64,000 nucleotides of DNA from Lamellibrachia columna. Lineage: Eukaryota; Annelida; Polychaeta; Sabellida; Siboglinidae. This document shows, in pieces, positions 27,010 through 41,345 of the stretch. The notes below the pieces were generated by a model, which saw nothing but the letters and a program-made list of their open reading frames with translations, was not told where the DNA came from and searched no databases. The stretch lies in contig OY759273.1 of assembly GCA_963662155.1 (NCBI GenBank), positions 32,118,536-32,182,535 on the forward strand. The letters run 5' to 3'. Made by a program: the position numbers and the translations under genes. Numbering within the stretch: the stretch's first letter is position 1; every line of letters begins with the position of its first letter.

Positions 27010-28211
27010 CTATCGACAACATGAAGTCTGGTTAAGCATGTGGTAATGATAGGCTATATGCGGAACACTTTATACATGCAGATAGGCGCATAACTATAAT
27101 ACTGTCAATTTTTTTACACTAGTGTTATCTCAAATGGACATCTACCCGATGACTTTATGAAAACTATTATTATACCCTTGGTCAAAAACAAATCTGGTGA
27201 CACGAGTGATATTAAAAACTACAGACCTATAGCGCTTGTCACAGTTGCTTCTAAGATCTTTGAAATTATATTGCTTGAACTTACGGAATCTTATCTGGAT
27301 ACAACTGATAATCAGCTTGGATTCAAGAAAGGCCATTATGCTGATCATTGTATATATGAGTTAATTTTTTTTATTCAGTATTATAAACAACAGTACTGTA
27401 AAAAAGTTCTATTCAATACTATAGAAGCTGCAACAGTACTGTGTATACATGCTTTTTAGATGCATCTAAAGCATTTTGTAGAGTTAATCATTGGAAACTC
27501 TTTAATCGATGTGTGCCTGTCCTACTCATTCGAATCTAGTTATACTGGTACAGAACCCAAATGTTTTGTATTAAATGGGGTTCCACGATATGTTTTATGC
27601 AGATGATTTATGTGTTATTGCGCCAAGTCCCACTGGTCTTCAGGCTTTGCTGAATATTTGTGCAAAGTTTGGTTTTGAAAATGATATTAAATATAATCCT
27701 GTAAAGTTGACATGTATGGTTATCAAACCACATGGCTTTCATCTGAAATGTCCAGATATTTGTATGAACATAACAAACTTGTATTTGTTGAAAAGACAAA
27801 ATATTTAGGGATAGTGATCTGCAATGACTTGAAGGACGGTGAAGATATGTTAAGACACTTGCGCAGCTTTTATGCCAGATCTAACAGCATTATCCGAACA
27901 TTTCACAACTGTTCCATCGGTGTTAAACTACGTCTGTTTCATGCATATTGTTTACAATTTATTGTTCTTAACTCTGGATAAATTTTAAAAAGGGCACCTA
28001 TTTAAAACATAAAGTTACCTACAACAATATGCATAGACGGATTTTAGGATACCACCGAAGGGACAGTGCGAGCAACGTGTTTGTCAGTAATGCTACTGAC
28101 ACATGTGACGCCCTATTGCGCAAGAAGGTTTATGGTTTTAGAAAACGTATTCTAAACATTGACAATGACATGATAAAATGCATGTACAATTGCACAGATA
28201 TTGTTAATTGA
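27010..28211 (+). pseudogene. LINE reverse transcriptase remnant B
   Basis: Fragments of RT in three frames: a segment beginning MKSG followed by a stop at 27,033-27,035, then NYRPIALVTVASKI (27,157-27,459), MFYADDLCVIAPS (27,575-27,808), KYLGIVICNDLKDGEDMLRH (27,712-27,981) and a C-terminal piece (28,029-28,211). At least four breaks and an internal deletion (around 27,470-27,570) separate them. It belongs to the same LINE family as 23,537-24,625 but has decayed further. The 3' UTR runs AT-rich to about 28,480, ending in aattcaattcaatt. Confidence 0.85.
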
Positions 28212-28484
28212 CCCATGTGGACTAGCTGGGCTGAATCACTGTATATTGCAAATTGGTGAATTTATATCCTTTTTACATATTTATTTCTTATACTTTTTAT
28301 AACATATTAATTTATTAACTTGTTTTAACTTGTAAGCTTATTTTTTATATTTCTAACTTATTTACTTTTAAAAGCTATGTATGTTTTATACTTATTTGTA
28401 TGTATCGATTGTTTATGGGTATTTTTACCTAAAATAAATGTATTCGTATATTCGTAAATTCAATTCAATTTAATATGCGTTCGA

Positions 28485-30070
<1,586 letters not shown>

Positions 30071-30132
30071 GGACAATGGACTGGGTAACTGGCTTTATAG
30101 TTATAGTTCCTTGGCTTTATAGTTATAGTTCC

Positions 30133-30640
30133 TTGTAGATACGCTTGAACGCATACAAAGGAGAGCAACTAAAATGATTCCAGAACTTAGAGACCTTAGT
30201 TATGAAGAACGCCTGAAAGAATGTGGTTTAACAACTCTAGAGACAAGGAGGTTAAGAGGAGATCAGATTGAAGTTTTTAAGATATTGAATGGGTATGAAA
30301 ATATTGATAGAAATATGTTTTTCTCACTCAAGAAGGATAGCAGAACTAGAGGACATGAGTTAAAATTAGTAAAGGATCAATGTAGATTGGACATCAGGAA
30401 GCACTCGTTCTCACAGAGGACAATAAATGAATGGAACAAACTGTCTACAGATTGTGTAACTGCTAGCAGCGTGAATATGTTTAAAAACAAGGTTGACACA
30501 TATATCAGGAGGGCGGGTTATAAGTAGGTGAACATTGTTGGACTCTCGATAAGCCAATGGCTTCCTTGTCCACTTGCCATCTGGGCCTTTGGCTTGGATG
30601 GCAAATCTTGTTAAATCTTGTTAAATCTTGTTTTGTACTA
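30133..30640 (+). pseudogene. 5'-truncated CR1-like LINE, ORF2 C-terminus
   Basis: The frame from about 30,133 to the stop at about 30,527 encodes the conserved C-terminal region of CR1-like ORF2 (QRRATKMIPELRDLSYEER, then RRLRGDQIEVFKILNGYE and RKHSFSQRTINEWNKL). It has no break. The 3' UTR ends with three copies of a 10-bp word (aaatcttgtt, 30,604-30,635), a repeat tail of the sort CR1 elements carry. The 5' truncation and the tail fit a normal insertion by target-primed reverse transcription. Confidence 0.9.
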
Positions 30641-31124
30641 TTTTAGTCACATCTGATTGGATGATGAGTATAATTAATGTTTATCTTTGGATATATGTGA
30701 CTCTAATCTAAAGGCAACACAATCGAATTCAGCGTTTTGTCCATTTAGCAACACGTCGTGTAGCCATATCCTCAATGAAGTCGCTGGCGTCTCATTGCAA
30801 TCTCTGTAGCCACTTCGAGTCCATCAGCTGTCCAGTGCGCGATGTTGTAAATCCAGCCTTTTGTCAGCCTGAATATAGTGCTCACAGTAGGCAAGCTTTT
30901 GTTCAATTTATTGCATTCAATATTTTTTATCTAATTATTTTTAAACCAATAGTTGTAATGTACAAAGAATATAACAGACTAATGCCTGTTAACATTATCT
31001 CACATTCAAATGGTGCACATAACATTTGTACACTTCTTGCATGTCCCATTCAGCATTTGTAGATTTTTTTGTATGTATATTTTATGTTTTGTACCATGTG
31101 CTGAATAAACACCAATTCAATTCA
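30641..31124. other. AT-rich sequence ending in a LINE-type tail
   Basis: No coding ORF is convincing. The segment ends gctgaataaacaccaattca, similar to the ends at about 9,130 and 28,460, and is probably the 3' UTR of a further truncated LINE. Confidence 0.45.
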
Positions 31125-32060
31125 AGAACCTTGAAATGTACACAGACGGTAAGCCCTGTCTATACGAAGAGAGCTGATATGCTACCCGTCCGTGGAGCAA
31201 AAGGGGTGAAAACACATTGGATTTTTCAATAGGTCGCCATTACAGCGTTTCTCAGGATTCCAGCAAAATTTTTTCTTTGATTTTCTTCAACATTTCACAG
31301 CACATTGACGATCCATTAACGCACATGTTGTGTGTAATTCGACAAAATCACACACCTTCCAGAAAAATGCACCCAAAGCAGATACCCTTCAATTTCGGCC
31401 CAGCCAGGTAAAAGCTTAAGAAATGTTGGTACGTTGCCATCGAATGAAAGATCTGACTTTATCTACGTACACGATGTTAAAGAACTCGGACAAAAAATCA
31501 CTTATCAAACTTCCACGAAGGTAGTTATTCAAAGTTATTTTCTACCTGTCGAACAAAAACGAACACAGTGAGCGATTTGAGTGTTCAACCACTATGTGGC
31601 TTTTGTTGGCCACAGACCGCATTTCCGATCCGTCCGCCATTACCCAAAGAGTAACAAATGCACGTTATAAGTAAATTTATGAGCGAATTTTTATAATCGC
31701 CAATTGGTAGATGAGATGTCCAAGGAGGCGAAGTAACATAGAAAGAGGCGAGTGAATGTCAATGTCTGGGTGGAGATACTGCCAGATTTCCCTCAAAGTG
31801 AGCGTATTAATATATAAATACTTTCTAGTGGTGATTAAAGGTATGATGAGCAAGAGATTCACTCACATGCCTACCACAAGGTATGTGTTGTTTTGCCAAG
31901 CAGGATGAAAACGCTTCCAACTGTGGCGCTGATTGTTATCGGTGTAATTGGTTATTTTCCATAAAGCGAACGGCGCGGGGGGATTAGACGTCGTGATAAG
32001 TGACAGCCAGCCTGGGGTACATTGGCTCAATGATGTGTTTGCAGCAAAGGTCAGACGCAC
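31125..32060. repeat. Composite interspersed repeat, copy 4
   Basis: It begins with the same block (gaaccttgaaatgtacacag) as copy 3 and keeps the order gtggagcaaaaggggt, then a diverged gccatcgaatg block, cacagtgagcgatttgag, caattggtagat and gttttgccaagcaggat. It ends before the minisatellite blocks seen in copies 1-3. Confidence 0.75.
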
Positions 32061-32214
32061 GGCGCCAATACTTGTGTGTCGTCAGCGGATCGTCAGCACG
32101 GCTGACTGATTCATAAAGGGTATTTCTCAAAGGGTGTATTTCACGATGTAAAGTAATTTGTAATTGCAATGACTAATGGCATTTAACTGAATAGGGCTAA
32201 CACAGGAGTGGCCT

Positions 32215-32411
32215 ATTTTCACTTTTTTCCCCTCTAGGTGACTAGATTGGTTGGCATATACAGCAGGCAGGGGGAACCAACGGCTTTTAGTGTCTCTTCC
32301 GAAAAATGGAGTGAAAGAAAACTTTCCAAACTTCGAAACGGCGGCAGGTGGACTCGAGCCGTCCTTTCTATCGCCAGTCCGGTGCTCTAACCGCTAGACC
32401 ACTGCTTCCCA
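32215..32411 (-). mobile_element. tRNA-derived SINE (tRNA head plus body)
   Basis: On the minus strand from about 32,410 the sequence starts GGGAAGCAG with an A box TGGTCTAGCGG (32,391-32,401) and a B box GGCTCGAGTCC (32,350-32,360). The spacing and order fit an internal RNA polymerase III promoter. The anticodon stem pairs poorly, so this is not a working tRNA. A body of about 110 bp follows. The far border is approximate. Confidence 0.65.
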
Positions 32412-33053
32412 ATAACGTATACTTGAGTGTTACAATTATACTTGAATTTACCCATACCTAGCTATTAACCACTGCCACCGAAGGAAACTATCAGATATTC
32501 GAAGAGTAACTGCGTAATACCACAAAATGACACATTTTAAATAAGTGTTTATAACATTTGAGTTCTTGGGTGCACGCTTGCTGGCAGAGCAATGAGGTAT
32601 TTTAGCCGTCAATCACTCGTGCAAACACGTCTGTGTGCTCATTAAAGTGGGTACTTCGGACAAGATGGCGGATCCAGGTGTATTTACGTAACAGTTTCAA
32701 TGTCACCGACTGCGACTTACATAAGGAGCTGCTGGATGAAACAGTGGGACCAATACAAGCACAATCTATCAACACACGTCAGTTATCACTCATTACTCAT
32801 GTGTCGTTCCAGTCTCGAGCAGGTTTACCCCAAACAACATATTATTTGGCTGACACAGAAGAATTACTGTTAGGTTTCTATTATCATAACAAAATATCAA
32901 GTCGGTGGCGCCATATGAATGTGACCTTGCGTGACGTGATCGCCGCCTCTGCGTCACCTTAAAGTGCATTTCGATTGGCTAATCAATTGTCGCCGCAGCC
33001 ACCCCACAATCCGTTATAGTGTCGATACGCGCACTTCAGCTACACTGGCAGCC
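32412..33053. other. No gene recognised
   Basis: Contains a 109-codon plus-strand ORF (32,633-32,962) without recognisable domain or splice context. I do not call it a gene. Confidence 0.45.
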
Positions 33054-33107
33054 ATGCTCCCGTCTTCATTGAACGAGCTAAAATCCTTTGAAGCATCCTT
33101 ACTGACA
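33054..33107 (+). CDS. Candidate first coding exon, unknown gene
   Basis: ATG in the context gcagccATGc opens 18 codons (starting MLPSSLNELKSFEASLLT) and ends at a strong donor, ACA|gtaagt at 33,107/33,108. No domain is recognisable and no continuing exon was found within the window before the CA array. It could be the first exon of a gene whose next exon I cannot see, or chance. Confidence 0.25.
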
Positions 33108-34705
<1,598 letters not shown>

Positions 34706-34825
34706 TGTTTAGATCAATAATTAAACTGTCTTTATAATACAATATGAAACACAAGTCACGTGGAGCGCTGTCGGCGTCAGACATAGCTGTTAAAAACTGC
34801 GTTTTTCAGTGATCCCGTGACAGCT

Positions 34826-34905
34826 ACCACCCTCCCCCACGCTGTCCCTCCAGCTAACACTCTCTTCCACGCTGTCCCTCCTGCTAACACCCTCCCTCCA
34901 TGCAT
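34826..34905. repeat. Short pyrimidine-rich minisatellite
   Basis: Two and a half copies of a roughly 31-bp unit built on cacgctgtccctcc and gctaacac. The array is short and degenerate. Confidence 0.7.
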
Positions 34906-34929
34906 ATCACTACTACTGTCTGTCCTTAC

Positions 34930-35098
34930 CAGTGACGTCCCTAGGGAGCGGTAATTGAGCCACGACCCCCTTTGCCTTAATTGTTTTGACTGTTTTCGTG
35001 TGTAACCTGTTGCCCCACAACACGGTGGCACGGTAAACTAACGGGTGACTAAGCTTCCCCTTTGGCCTCTCCTTAGCGAGGCCCTAGATACGCCACTG
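34930..35098 (+). mobile_element. 169-bp hAT-like MITE with perfect 8-bp TSD
   Basis: The element starts CAGTGACGTCCCTAGGG and ends CCCTAGATACGCCACTG, forming imperfect terminal inverted repeats. The 8-mer gtccttac flanks it exactly on both sides (34,922-34,929 and 35,099-35,106). CAGTG termini plus an 8-bp TSD are diagnostic of hAT superfamily insertions. There is no ORF. Relatives are at 39,635-39,821 and 43,800-43,981. Confidence 0.93.
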
Positions 35099-35559
35099 GT
35101 CCTTACGCACTTTTCCCCGTGTTCCCGAAACAGTCAACGTGCTTAATAACCTTTCTATCGATACCAATATGTAGTTCCACATCGCCTCAGTATTCAGAGT
35201 TCACACAGGGGTAATGCTTTATGAAAATGTGCTGCGTGTCTTTCTTTCAATATATTCGTCAGTTCCTCCTGTCTTGACACTTTTTACTGACCCGGTTCAA
35301 TGTCAATATGAACAACGGGGATGTTAAGGCACTTTCCTGTCTGATGCCAGCTCCTGCTCCAACCTCTTCTGACATCTCTTCCTCCACTCTCGCCACCGCC
35401 GTTGCCTACACCGTTCTGACGGTCTGACCTCTGTCTCTCCTTCGTCCATCCACCGCATAACTCCAAGCGCTAGTATCCTTAGTACTATGCCATTTTCCAA
35501 ACGCCAGTTCCCTTGGTACTTGACATGTTAATATATGACCCATGCAATGCTAAGGCTGT
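35099..35559. other. No gene recognised
   Basis: Apparently unique sequence with no coding or repeat signal that I can support. Confidence 0.5.
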
Positions 35560-36488
35560 CAGGGGCGGATCTAGGCTTGTTTGCAGAGGGGGTCTCAGTC
35601 AGTCGTAGTCATATGTCATCTACTTAGTACTTACGAACCAGGGGGGGGGGCGACACATGTGTCCTTTTACTTACGTAAGGGTTAATGTTAGCTGGCTGCT
35701 AATACTTCAGTCTTTACGTTTACGTTAGGATCAGTTTCGGCCTTATATTGAACGTAAATATCTTGTCCACAGTTGTGTTATAAAAAATACCAAAACTGTT
35801 ACAAGCCAATATCCAAATCTAACTCTTAGTAGAGCTATCCAAGCATGGGCAGACTTGCCTCATGTCGGGGCAAGTCCGCCCAGGGGCCTGGGCAAGTTCG
35901 CCCCACACGTACTTTAAGCAGCAAATACACAGGAACATTTCATTTTTTTTTATTTTTATGTTAAAAAACGTCATGTTTGTGACACACATTTGTTAGAAAC
36001 TTAAAATCCTCACAAATTCTGTTGTAGCTATGAAATAAACCAGGCAAACAAAAAACAACGTTTGGCACTGCATCGGCTAGAAAATTGTGAAATAAAATCT
36101 GGTTTCGTCACTTTTTTTACTAGAAAACAACACTAAACTGGACAGTTGGAAGGTTTTATTAGAGTGCATGTTAGTGTGTTTATGTTCACAAGTGATCCTG
36201 GGCATTCTTGCCCCGTAGCACACAGGCGGACGTTCCCCAACGCAGAAACATATTTGGTGGGCGGCAACTAAATACCATTGACACTGGATAGAGCAACAAC
36301 GCAAAATCCAAACAATATCTCTGATATAAGGGCCTTACTGAGCACTCTAAATGTCTAACCAATGCCACTTATAAATACTAAAATTTGATCGAAACAAAAT
36401 AAAACAAATTACTTTCAGTGACAAAAATTAGTATTCTAGTTCACAACTTTCCAGCCAGCAACTCGTGGACGTCAGTTTCCAGCTGCAT

Positions 36489-37099
36489 CAGTGTTCGAAA
36501 TGAGGGGGTCTGGGGGTCCTGCCATAAGGCATGAGGGATATCCCATAAGAAAGAAAAATGTAAGCTTGGGGGTCTCACATTTTTGTACCGATGTAATTAC
36601 CCTTCCGCAGTTGCATCTGTTGCTGCGTGTGCGTGCTAAAACTCGACGGTTTTCGCAGAACTCAACAGTTTTCGGAGAACTTGATCGATCTCGCAACAAG
36701 AACTCGACGGTTTTCGCAGAACTTGGCGGTTTTTGCAGGATTCGACATCATTATGTTGGTAGTTTAGCTGATTCATTCAGCTCACTCTATTGTCATTCAG
36801 GCACATTTTACCTTGGCATTTTACTTCTCAGAATTACAGAGAACTGTGTCTGTAAGCGCATTACTCCAGTAACAATGGCTTAGATCACAATTTAGTCATT
36901 TAACAGACGCTCTTATTCAGAGCGACTTACAACAAGTGCTTTCAACCTTAGTTGGTAAAATAACTACAAGTCGCTATTATAGCAAGCAAGTTTTTTCTAC
37001 AAAAATAGGCATTAATAGCCATTACAGTGCCTGAAAAGAAGATTTTAAAGAAAAAAAATTTCGGGGACCACCAAGAGTCAGTGGTCATTTCGAACACTG
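36489..37099 (+). mobile_element. 611-bp hAT-like element nested in the MITE
   Basis: Termini are CAGTGTTCGAAATGA and TCATTTCGAACACTG, perfect 15-bp inverted repeats. The flanking 8-mers are agctgcat and cgctgcat (7 of 8 identical), an 8-bp TSD. Subterminal words match the element at 45,987-46,183 in the opposite orientation. Inside, 36,630-36,745 has repeats of cgacggttttcgcagaac, and 36,890-36,950 holds a hairpin motif. There is no transposase, so it is non-autonomous. Confidence 0.9.
36893..36950. other. Hairpin-forming conserved-looking motif inside the hAT-like element
   Basis: The stretch contains acgctctt attc agagcg (36,907-36,924), a CGCTCT/AGAGCG stem with a 5-nt loop, followed by acttacaa. 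From memory, similar wording is common in repeats of teleost genomes. This is unverified. Confidence 0.45.
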
Positions 37100-37327
37100 C
37101 GCTGCATGTAGTTTGATGATCATGTGACTTAATCGTGTGACTTAATTCTGCAACGGCGCGGAATAAAAGCCGGTTGGCGGACTTGTCCCGGGGGCGGACT
37201 AATCTCGGTCTCCCCTTCGTGTTCTTTTACCGTAATATTTGCCACAGACACAGGGGGGTCTAAGACCCCCCCTTCGTGGCCTAGGGGGGGTCTTGAGACC
37301 CCTAAGACCCCCCTGGATCCGCTGCTG

Positions 37328-38305
37328 GCTGTAGTTATAGTATGTGTGAACGTTGTGACTTCAATAACATGTCTCAAGACTGGATATACGGATGTCAACA
37401 CTGAAGTCAAACCAATCGTGATTAGTGATGCAGGTGTCTCTCACTAAGTTTAATTACTTTGATGCACATGCAGATATTGCTATATAAATAAAAAATAAAA
37501 AAACAATTAAATGGAATTGTATCCACTGTTGTTATATTCATGTTGCTAAACTACAACAGGGCTGTAAAGAGCGCGTCGTACATTTTGATTTACTGTTAAG
37601 TTAAAGCTGCATGTCTCGCTTGGTCAACACCTTCAACAAATATAACCCTCCCCTGAAAAAACCTGACTACCGCCCAGTAATCACCCAAACAAATAAGCCA
37701 ATAAGTTACACTACGCCAAGGGAACGTAACTGATTATCAAGGCAGTTTTGACAATATTCGGCGTCCCCCGATCAAAACACCAAAATGCCACTTTTGAGAG
37801 CCCATATACAAGTCGTCTCAGTTAAGTTACAGTAACACGCCTCGACCCGCCACTGACACGTATTGTATATTACAATAGCTGCGAAGAAAACTGCGTTGGT
37901 CTTGGGAAGTTTGTTTGAACAAGTCACGATTCGACTTTACTACGCAGCGAAACACGTCGTGTTATTTATTGTTGGTGAGATTTGATAGATATGTCTATGT
38001 ACTTCGCCAACACACACAGGTAATCACTGGTTTCTGCAGTGCGCGTGCACTGAATTTCTACCACAGACAGTAATTGTAGACTCGTATTTGTCGTCGCTCT
38101 TAACAATAGTGTCTTTGGGATAGGTCACCTGAGTGGCAGATATTTATCATATTAATTTGAATAGTTTGATTAACTAGTTCTGTTGAAGGCTCGTTATATG
38201 ACCGATCAGTTTACAAGAGTTATACGACCCGACCCCCCCCCCCACCCGAAGAACCTCGTCTTCAATCTTTCACGTGATGACAATGTTGCTAGGGCGAGTC
38301 AGTGA
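37328..38305. other. No gene recognised
   Basis: About 1 kb, AT-rich at first, with no ORF over 93 codons. It precedes the promoter-like segment at 38,306. Confidence 0.5.
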
Positions 38306-38438
38306 TATATAACACGTCAAAGGCCCAGTCCTCATTCCGTGTCGGTTTTTCCAACTCATCGGACATTCTTCCAAGTTGAACGACCTTCACACTTGTTACC
38401 TCCGCATTGACGAGACAAGTCGTTGAGAGCATTCACAC
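38306..38438 (+). promoter_or_regulatory. Candidate TATA/Inr promoter and noncoding first exon
   Basis: TATATAA lies at 38,306-38,312. An initiator match TCATTCC (YYANWYY) places the start A at 38,334, 28 bp downstream of the TATA start, the canonical spacing. A donor-like ACACG|gtaggc follows at 38,438/38,439. It could drive the Death-LRR gene by splicing to the exon at 43,157, but no transcript evidence exists here. Confidence 0.35.
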
Positions 38439-38469
38439 GGTAGGCGACAGTTCCTTTTGATTAGTTACT

Positions 38470-39582
38470 TACTACTCCTTGCTTGGTGTGCCCTGTTAGT
38501 TACTTGATACTCCTTGCCTGGTGTGTCCTGTTAGTTACTTGATACTCCTTGCTTGGTGTGTCCTGTTAGTTACTTAATACTCCTTGCTTGGTGTGCCCTG
38601 TTAGTTACTTAATACTCCTTGCTTGGTGTGTCCTGTTAGTTACTTAATACTCCTTGCCTGGTGTGTCCTGTTAGTTACTTGATACTCCTTGCTTGGTGTG
38701 TCCTGTTAGTTACTTAATACTCCTTGCTTGGTGTGCCCTGTTAGTTACTTAATACTCCTTGCTTGGTGTGTCCTGTTAGTTACTTAATACTCCTTGCCTG
38801 GTGTGTCCTGTTAGTTACTTGATACTCCTTGCTTGGTGTGTCCTGTTAGTTACTTAATACTCCTTGCTTGGTGTGCCCTGTTAGTTACTTAATACTCCTT
38901 GCTTGGTGTGCCCTGTTAGTTACTTGATACTCCTTGCTTGGTGTGTCCTGTTAGTTACTTAATACTCCTTGCTTGGTGTGCCCTGTTAGTTACTTAATAC
39001 TCCTTGCTTGGTGTGTCCTGTTAGTTACTTAATACTCCTTGCTTGGTGTGTCCTGTTAGTTACTTAATACTCCTTGCTTGGTGTGCCCTGTTAGTTACTT
39101 AATACTCCTTGCTTGGTGTGCCCTGTTAGTTACTTAATACTCCTTGCCTGGTGTGCCCTGTTAGTTACTTAATACTCCTTGCTTGGTGTGCCCTGTTAGT
39201 TACTTAATACTCCTTGCTTGGTGTGTCCTGTTAGTTACTTAATACTCCTTGCTTGATGTGTCCTGTTAGTTACTTAATACTCCTTGCTTGGTGTGCCCTG
39301 TTAGTTACTTAATACTCCTTGCTTGGTGTGTCCTGTTAGTTACTTAATACTCCTTGCTTGGTGTGCCCTGTTAGTTACTTAATACGCCTTGCTTGGTGTG
39401 TCCTGTTAGTTACTTAATACTCCTTGCTTGGTGTGTCCTGTTAGTTACTTAATACTCCTTGCTTGGTGTGCCCTGTTAGTTACTTAATACTCCTTGCTTG
39501 GTGTGCCCAGTTAGTTACTTAATACTCCTTGCTTGGTGTGCCCTGTTAGTTACTTAATACTCCTTGCTTGGTGTGTCCTGTT
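38470..39582. repeat. 35-bp minisatellite, about 32 copies
   Basis: The unit is ctccttgcttggtgtgtcct + gttagttacttaata. Variant units with gcctg at 38,511, 38,651 and 38,791 are 140 bp apart, showing a four-unit higher-order repeat in the first part. Later units alternate gtcctg and ccctg. Copies are nearly identical. Confidence 0.97.
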
Positions 39583-39634
39583 ATTCAGGTATTAACAGTT
39601 ATAGAGAATCAACTGTAATATAATTAATGTGAAC

Positions 39635-39821
39635 CAGTGGCACATTTAGGGTCTCGGAGGGGGGCGTGGGGGGGGCAAGGGGGGAGGGGCAAGGGGAGGC
39701 AGTGGGAGGCAACCTTATTCACTCATTAGTTTGCCATGCTACCGTGTAGTGGCGCAGCAGCTTGTTCAGAAAAAATACTTCTCCCGAAGCCAAAGGGAAT
39801 GTCCCCCTCAATACGTCACTG
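39635..39821 (-). mobile_element. 187-bp hAT-like MITE
   Basis: Starts CAGTGGCACATTTAGG and ends CAATACGTCACTG. The flanks atgtgaac and atgtgacg share their first six bases, a decayed 8-bp TSD. A G-rich segment (39,659-39,710) lies near the left end. It belongs to the family of 34,930-35,098 and 43,800-43,981, here in the opposite orientation. Confidence 0.8.
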
Positions 39822-39918
39822 ATGTGACGGTCGAGACAAGCGGAGAGACGCACTTTCTTGGTTGACTGTGGAAGGTTTGAAGACAGTGCTTTGTGGACAG
39901 AAGAATATTATGTCGATT

Positions 39919-40172
39919 CACCAGCCCCCTCTGTGGCGACATCTAGGCCTACCAACCACCTGTGTGGCGACATCTAGGGCTACTAGCCACCTCTGTGGCG
40001 ACATCTAGGCCTACCAGCCACCTGTGTGGCGACATCTAGGCCTACCAGCCACCTGTGTGGCGACATCTAGGCCTACCAACCACCTGTGTGGCGACATCTA
40101 GGCCTACCAGCCACCTGTTTGGCGACATCTAGGCCTACCAGCCACCTGTTTGGCGACATCTAGGCCTACCAG
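39919..40172. repeat. 31-bp minisatellite, about 8 copies
   Basis: The unit ccacctgtgtggcgacatct + aggcctaccag repeats at 31-bp spacing (for example 40,021 and 40,052). Variants have ctctgtgg, ctgtttgg and accaa. Confidence 0.95.
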
Positions 40173-40929
40173 CTGGTGTGTATTTATAGCATCTCTGTAT
40201 TTACACGTCAGAGTACTGGCAGTGATTTAGTTGTACAGAAATCGTCCACACGTCTGGTCGCAGGCAGTCATTTATTGACCTGGTATAGGTGAAATTGTGA
40301 TTTAGAAACACGTTAAAAAAATTATGAAATTTAGTAATAAAGAACCAGCAGTCAGCAACGTACTTTGGATATTGATCATTCAAGAGCCGTTTTACATTGA
40401 AAACGAAAACATCTTGCTAACAACAGTCTGTCACATTTTCAAACGTTCGCATGACGTAGCAAACAATATAAGGGCAGATTCTTGCAACAGCTAAACTTAC
40501 CAAACGTGTCTTGGATTCGCCCCTGGGATAGTGCGTGGCTGGTCCTCGATCTGCCTGTTTTACACTTACAGAGAATCACGAACCGTTCGTAGTTGTCTCA
40601 TAAGTTTGACAATTACCATGACGACATACTAAAGTGACATACCTAAGTGACAAACTAAAATAAAAGTGACACGCACGTACGCACACACGCACACGCACGC
40701 ACGAACGCACGCACATACGCATGCACACACGCATATTACCTCTAATATAGGGTCATCTCCAGCAGTTCAGGTTTTATTGTGATACGATGTTTGAAAGTCA
40801 TTCTGCAACTATTGACAGTGAATGTCGGTCATAAATGTTCGCTCTCTTCGTTGTTGAATGAGTCACTATCCATACATTCGACACTCAAATATGATGTTGA
40901 CGATTGTTCGTATTCGCGAGAGAGAGGAT
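40173..40929. other. No gene recognised; CA/CG simple repeat at 40,670-40,735
   Basis: A degenerate acgcac repeat lies at 40,670-40,735. The rest shows no coding signal. Confidence 0.5.
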
Positions 40930-41345
40930 GGCGGGAAGTGGGAGGTGCTACTATTGAAGGAGGTAGGAGGGAGGCTGGCCTCAAAAATAAGTGGGAGGTG
41001 GGATTGGTGGGAGGTTGGCCTCAAAAACAGATGGGAGGTTGGCCCCAAAACTAGTGGGAGATGGGAGGTTGGCCCGAAAACTAGTGGGAGGTGGGAGGCT
41101 GGCCCGAAAACTAGTGGGAGGTTGGCCCGAAAACTAGTGGGAGATGGGAGGATGGCCCGAAAACTTGTGGGAGATGGGAGGTTGGCCCGAAAACTAGTGG
41201 GAGGTGGGAGGTTGGCCCGAAAACTAGTGGGAGATGGAAGGTTGGCTCCAAAACTAGTGGGAGATGGGATGTTGGCCCCGAAACTAGTGGGAGATGGAAG
41301 GTTGGCTCCAAAACTAGTGGGAGATGGGAGGTTGGTCCCGAAAAA
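40930..41345. repeat. 30-bp minisatellite (GGGAGGTTGGCCCGAAAA type)
   Basis: About 12 units of ggttggcccgaaaactagtg + ggagatggga, purine-rich on the plus strand. The 221-codon ORF across it is explained by the repeat lacking stop codons. Related words occur at 8,900-9,060, 11,000-11,140, 29,905-29,960 and 61,510-61,620. Confidence 0.93.

Larger units (their letters stand above)
35560..37327 (+). mobile_element. Hat5-like MITE with 5-bp TSD, carrying nested insertions
   Basis: Ends are CAGGGGCGGATCTAGG on the left and GGATCCGCTGCTG on the right. GCTGT flanks both sides (35,555-35,559 and 37,328-37,332), a 5-bp TSD. The first about 190 bp and last about 110 bp align with the 253-bp element at 2,741-2,993 in reverse complement. 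About 1.4 kb of extra DNA in the middle includes a complete hAT-like element (36,489-37,099). Words resembling the 2,514-2,583 block lie at 35,845-35,920 and, inverted, at 37,165-37,200, hinting at a further nested element between them. Confidence 0.82.

Noticed and set aside
25005..27035. 676-, 668-, 512- and 481-codon ORFs in several frames over the 45-bp array
   Set aside because: The unit is 15 codons long and stop-free in several frames on both strands, so long frames arise automatically. There is no start context, domain or codon bias.
32324..32411. Functional tRNA gene on the minus strand
   Set aside because: A and B boxes are present but the anticodon stem is mismatched and a SINE-like body follows, so a tRNA-derived SINE fits better.
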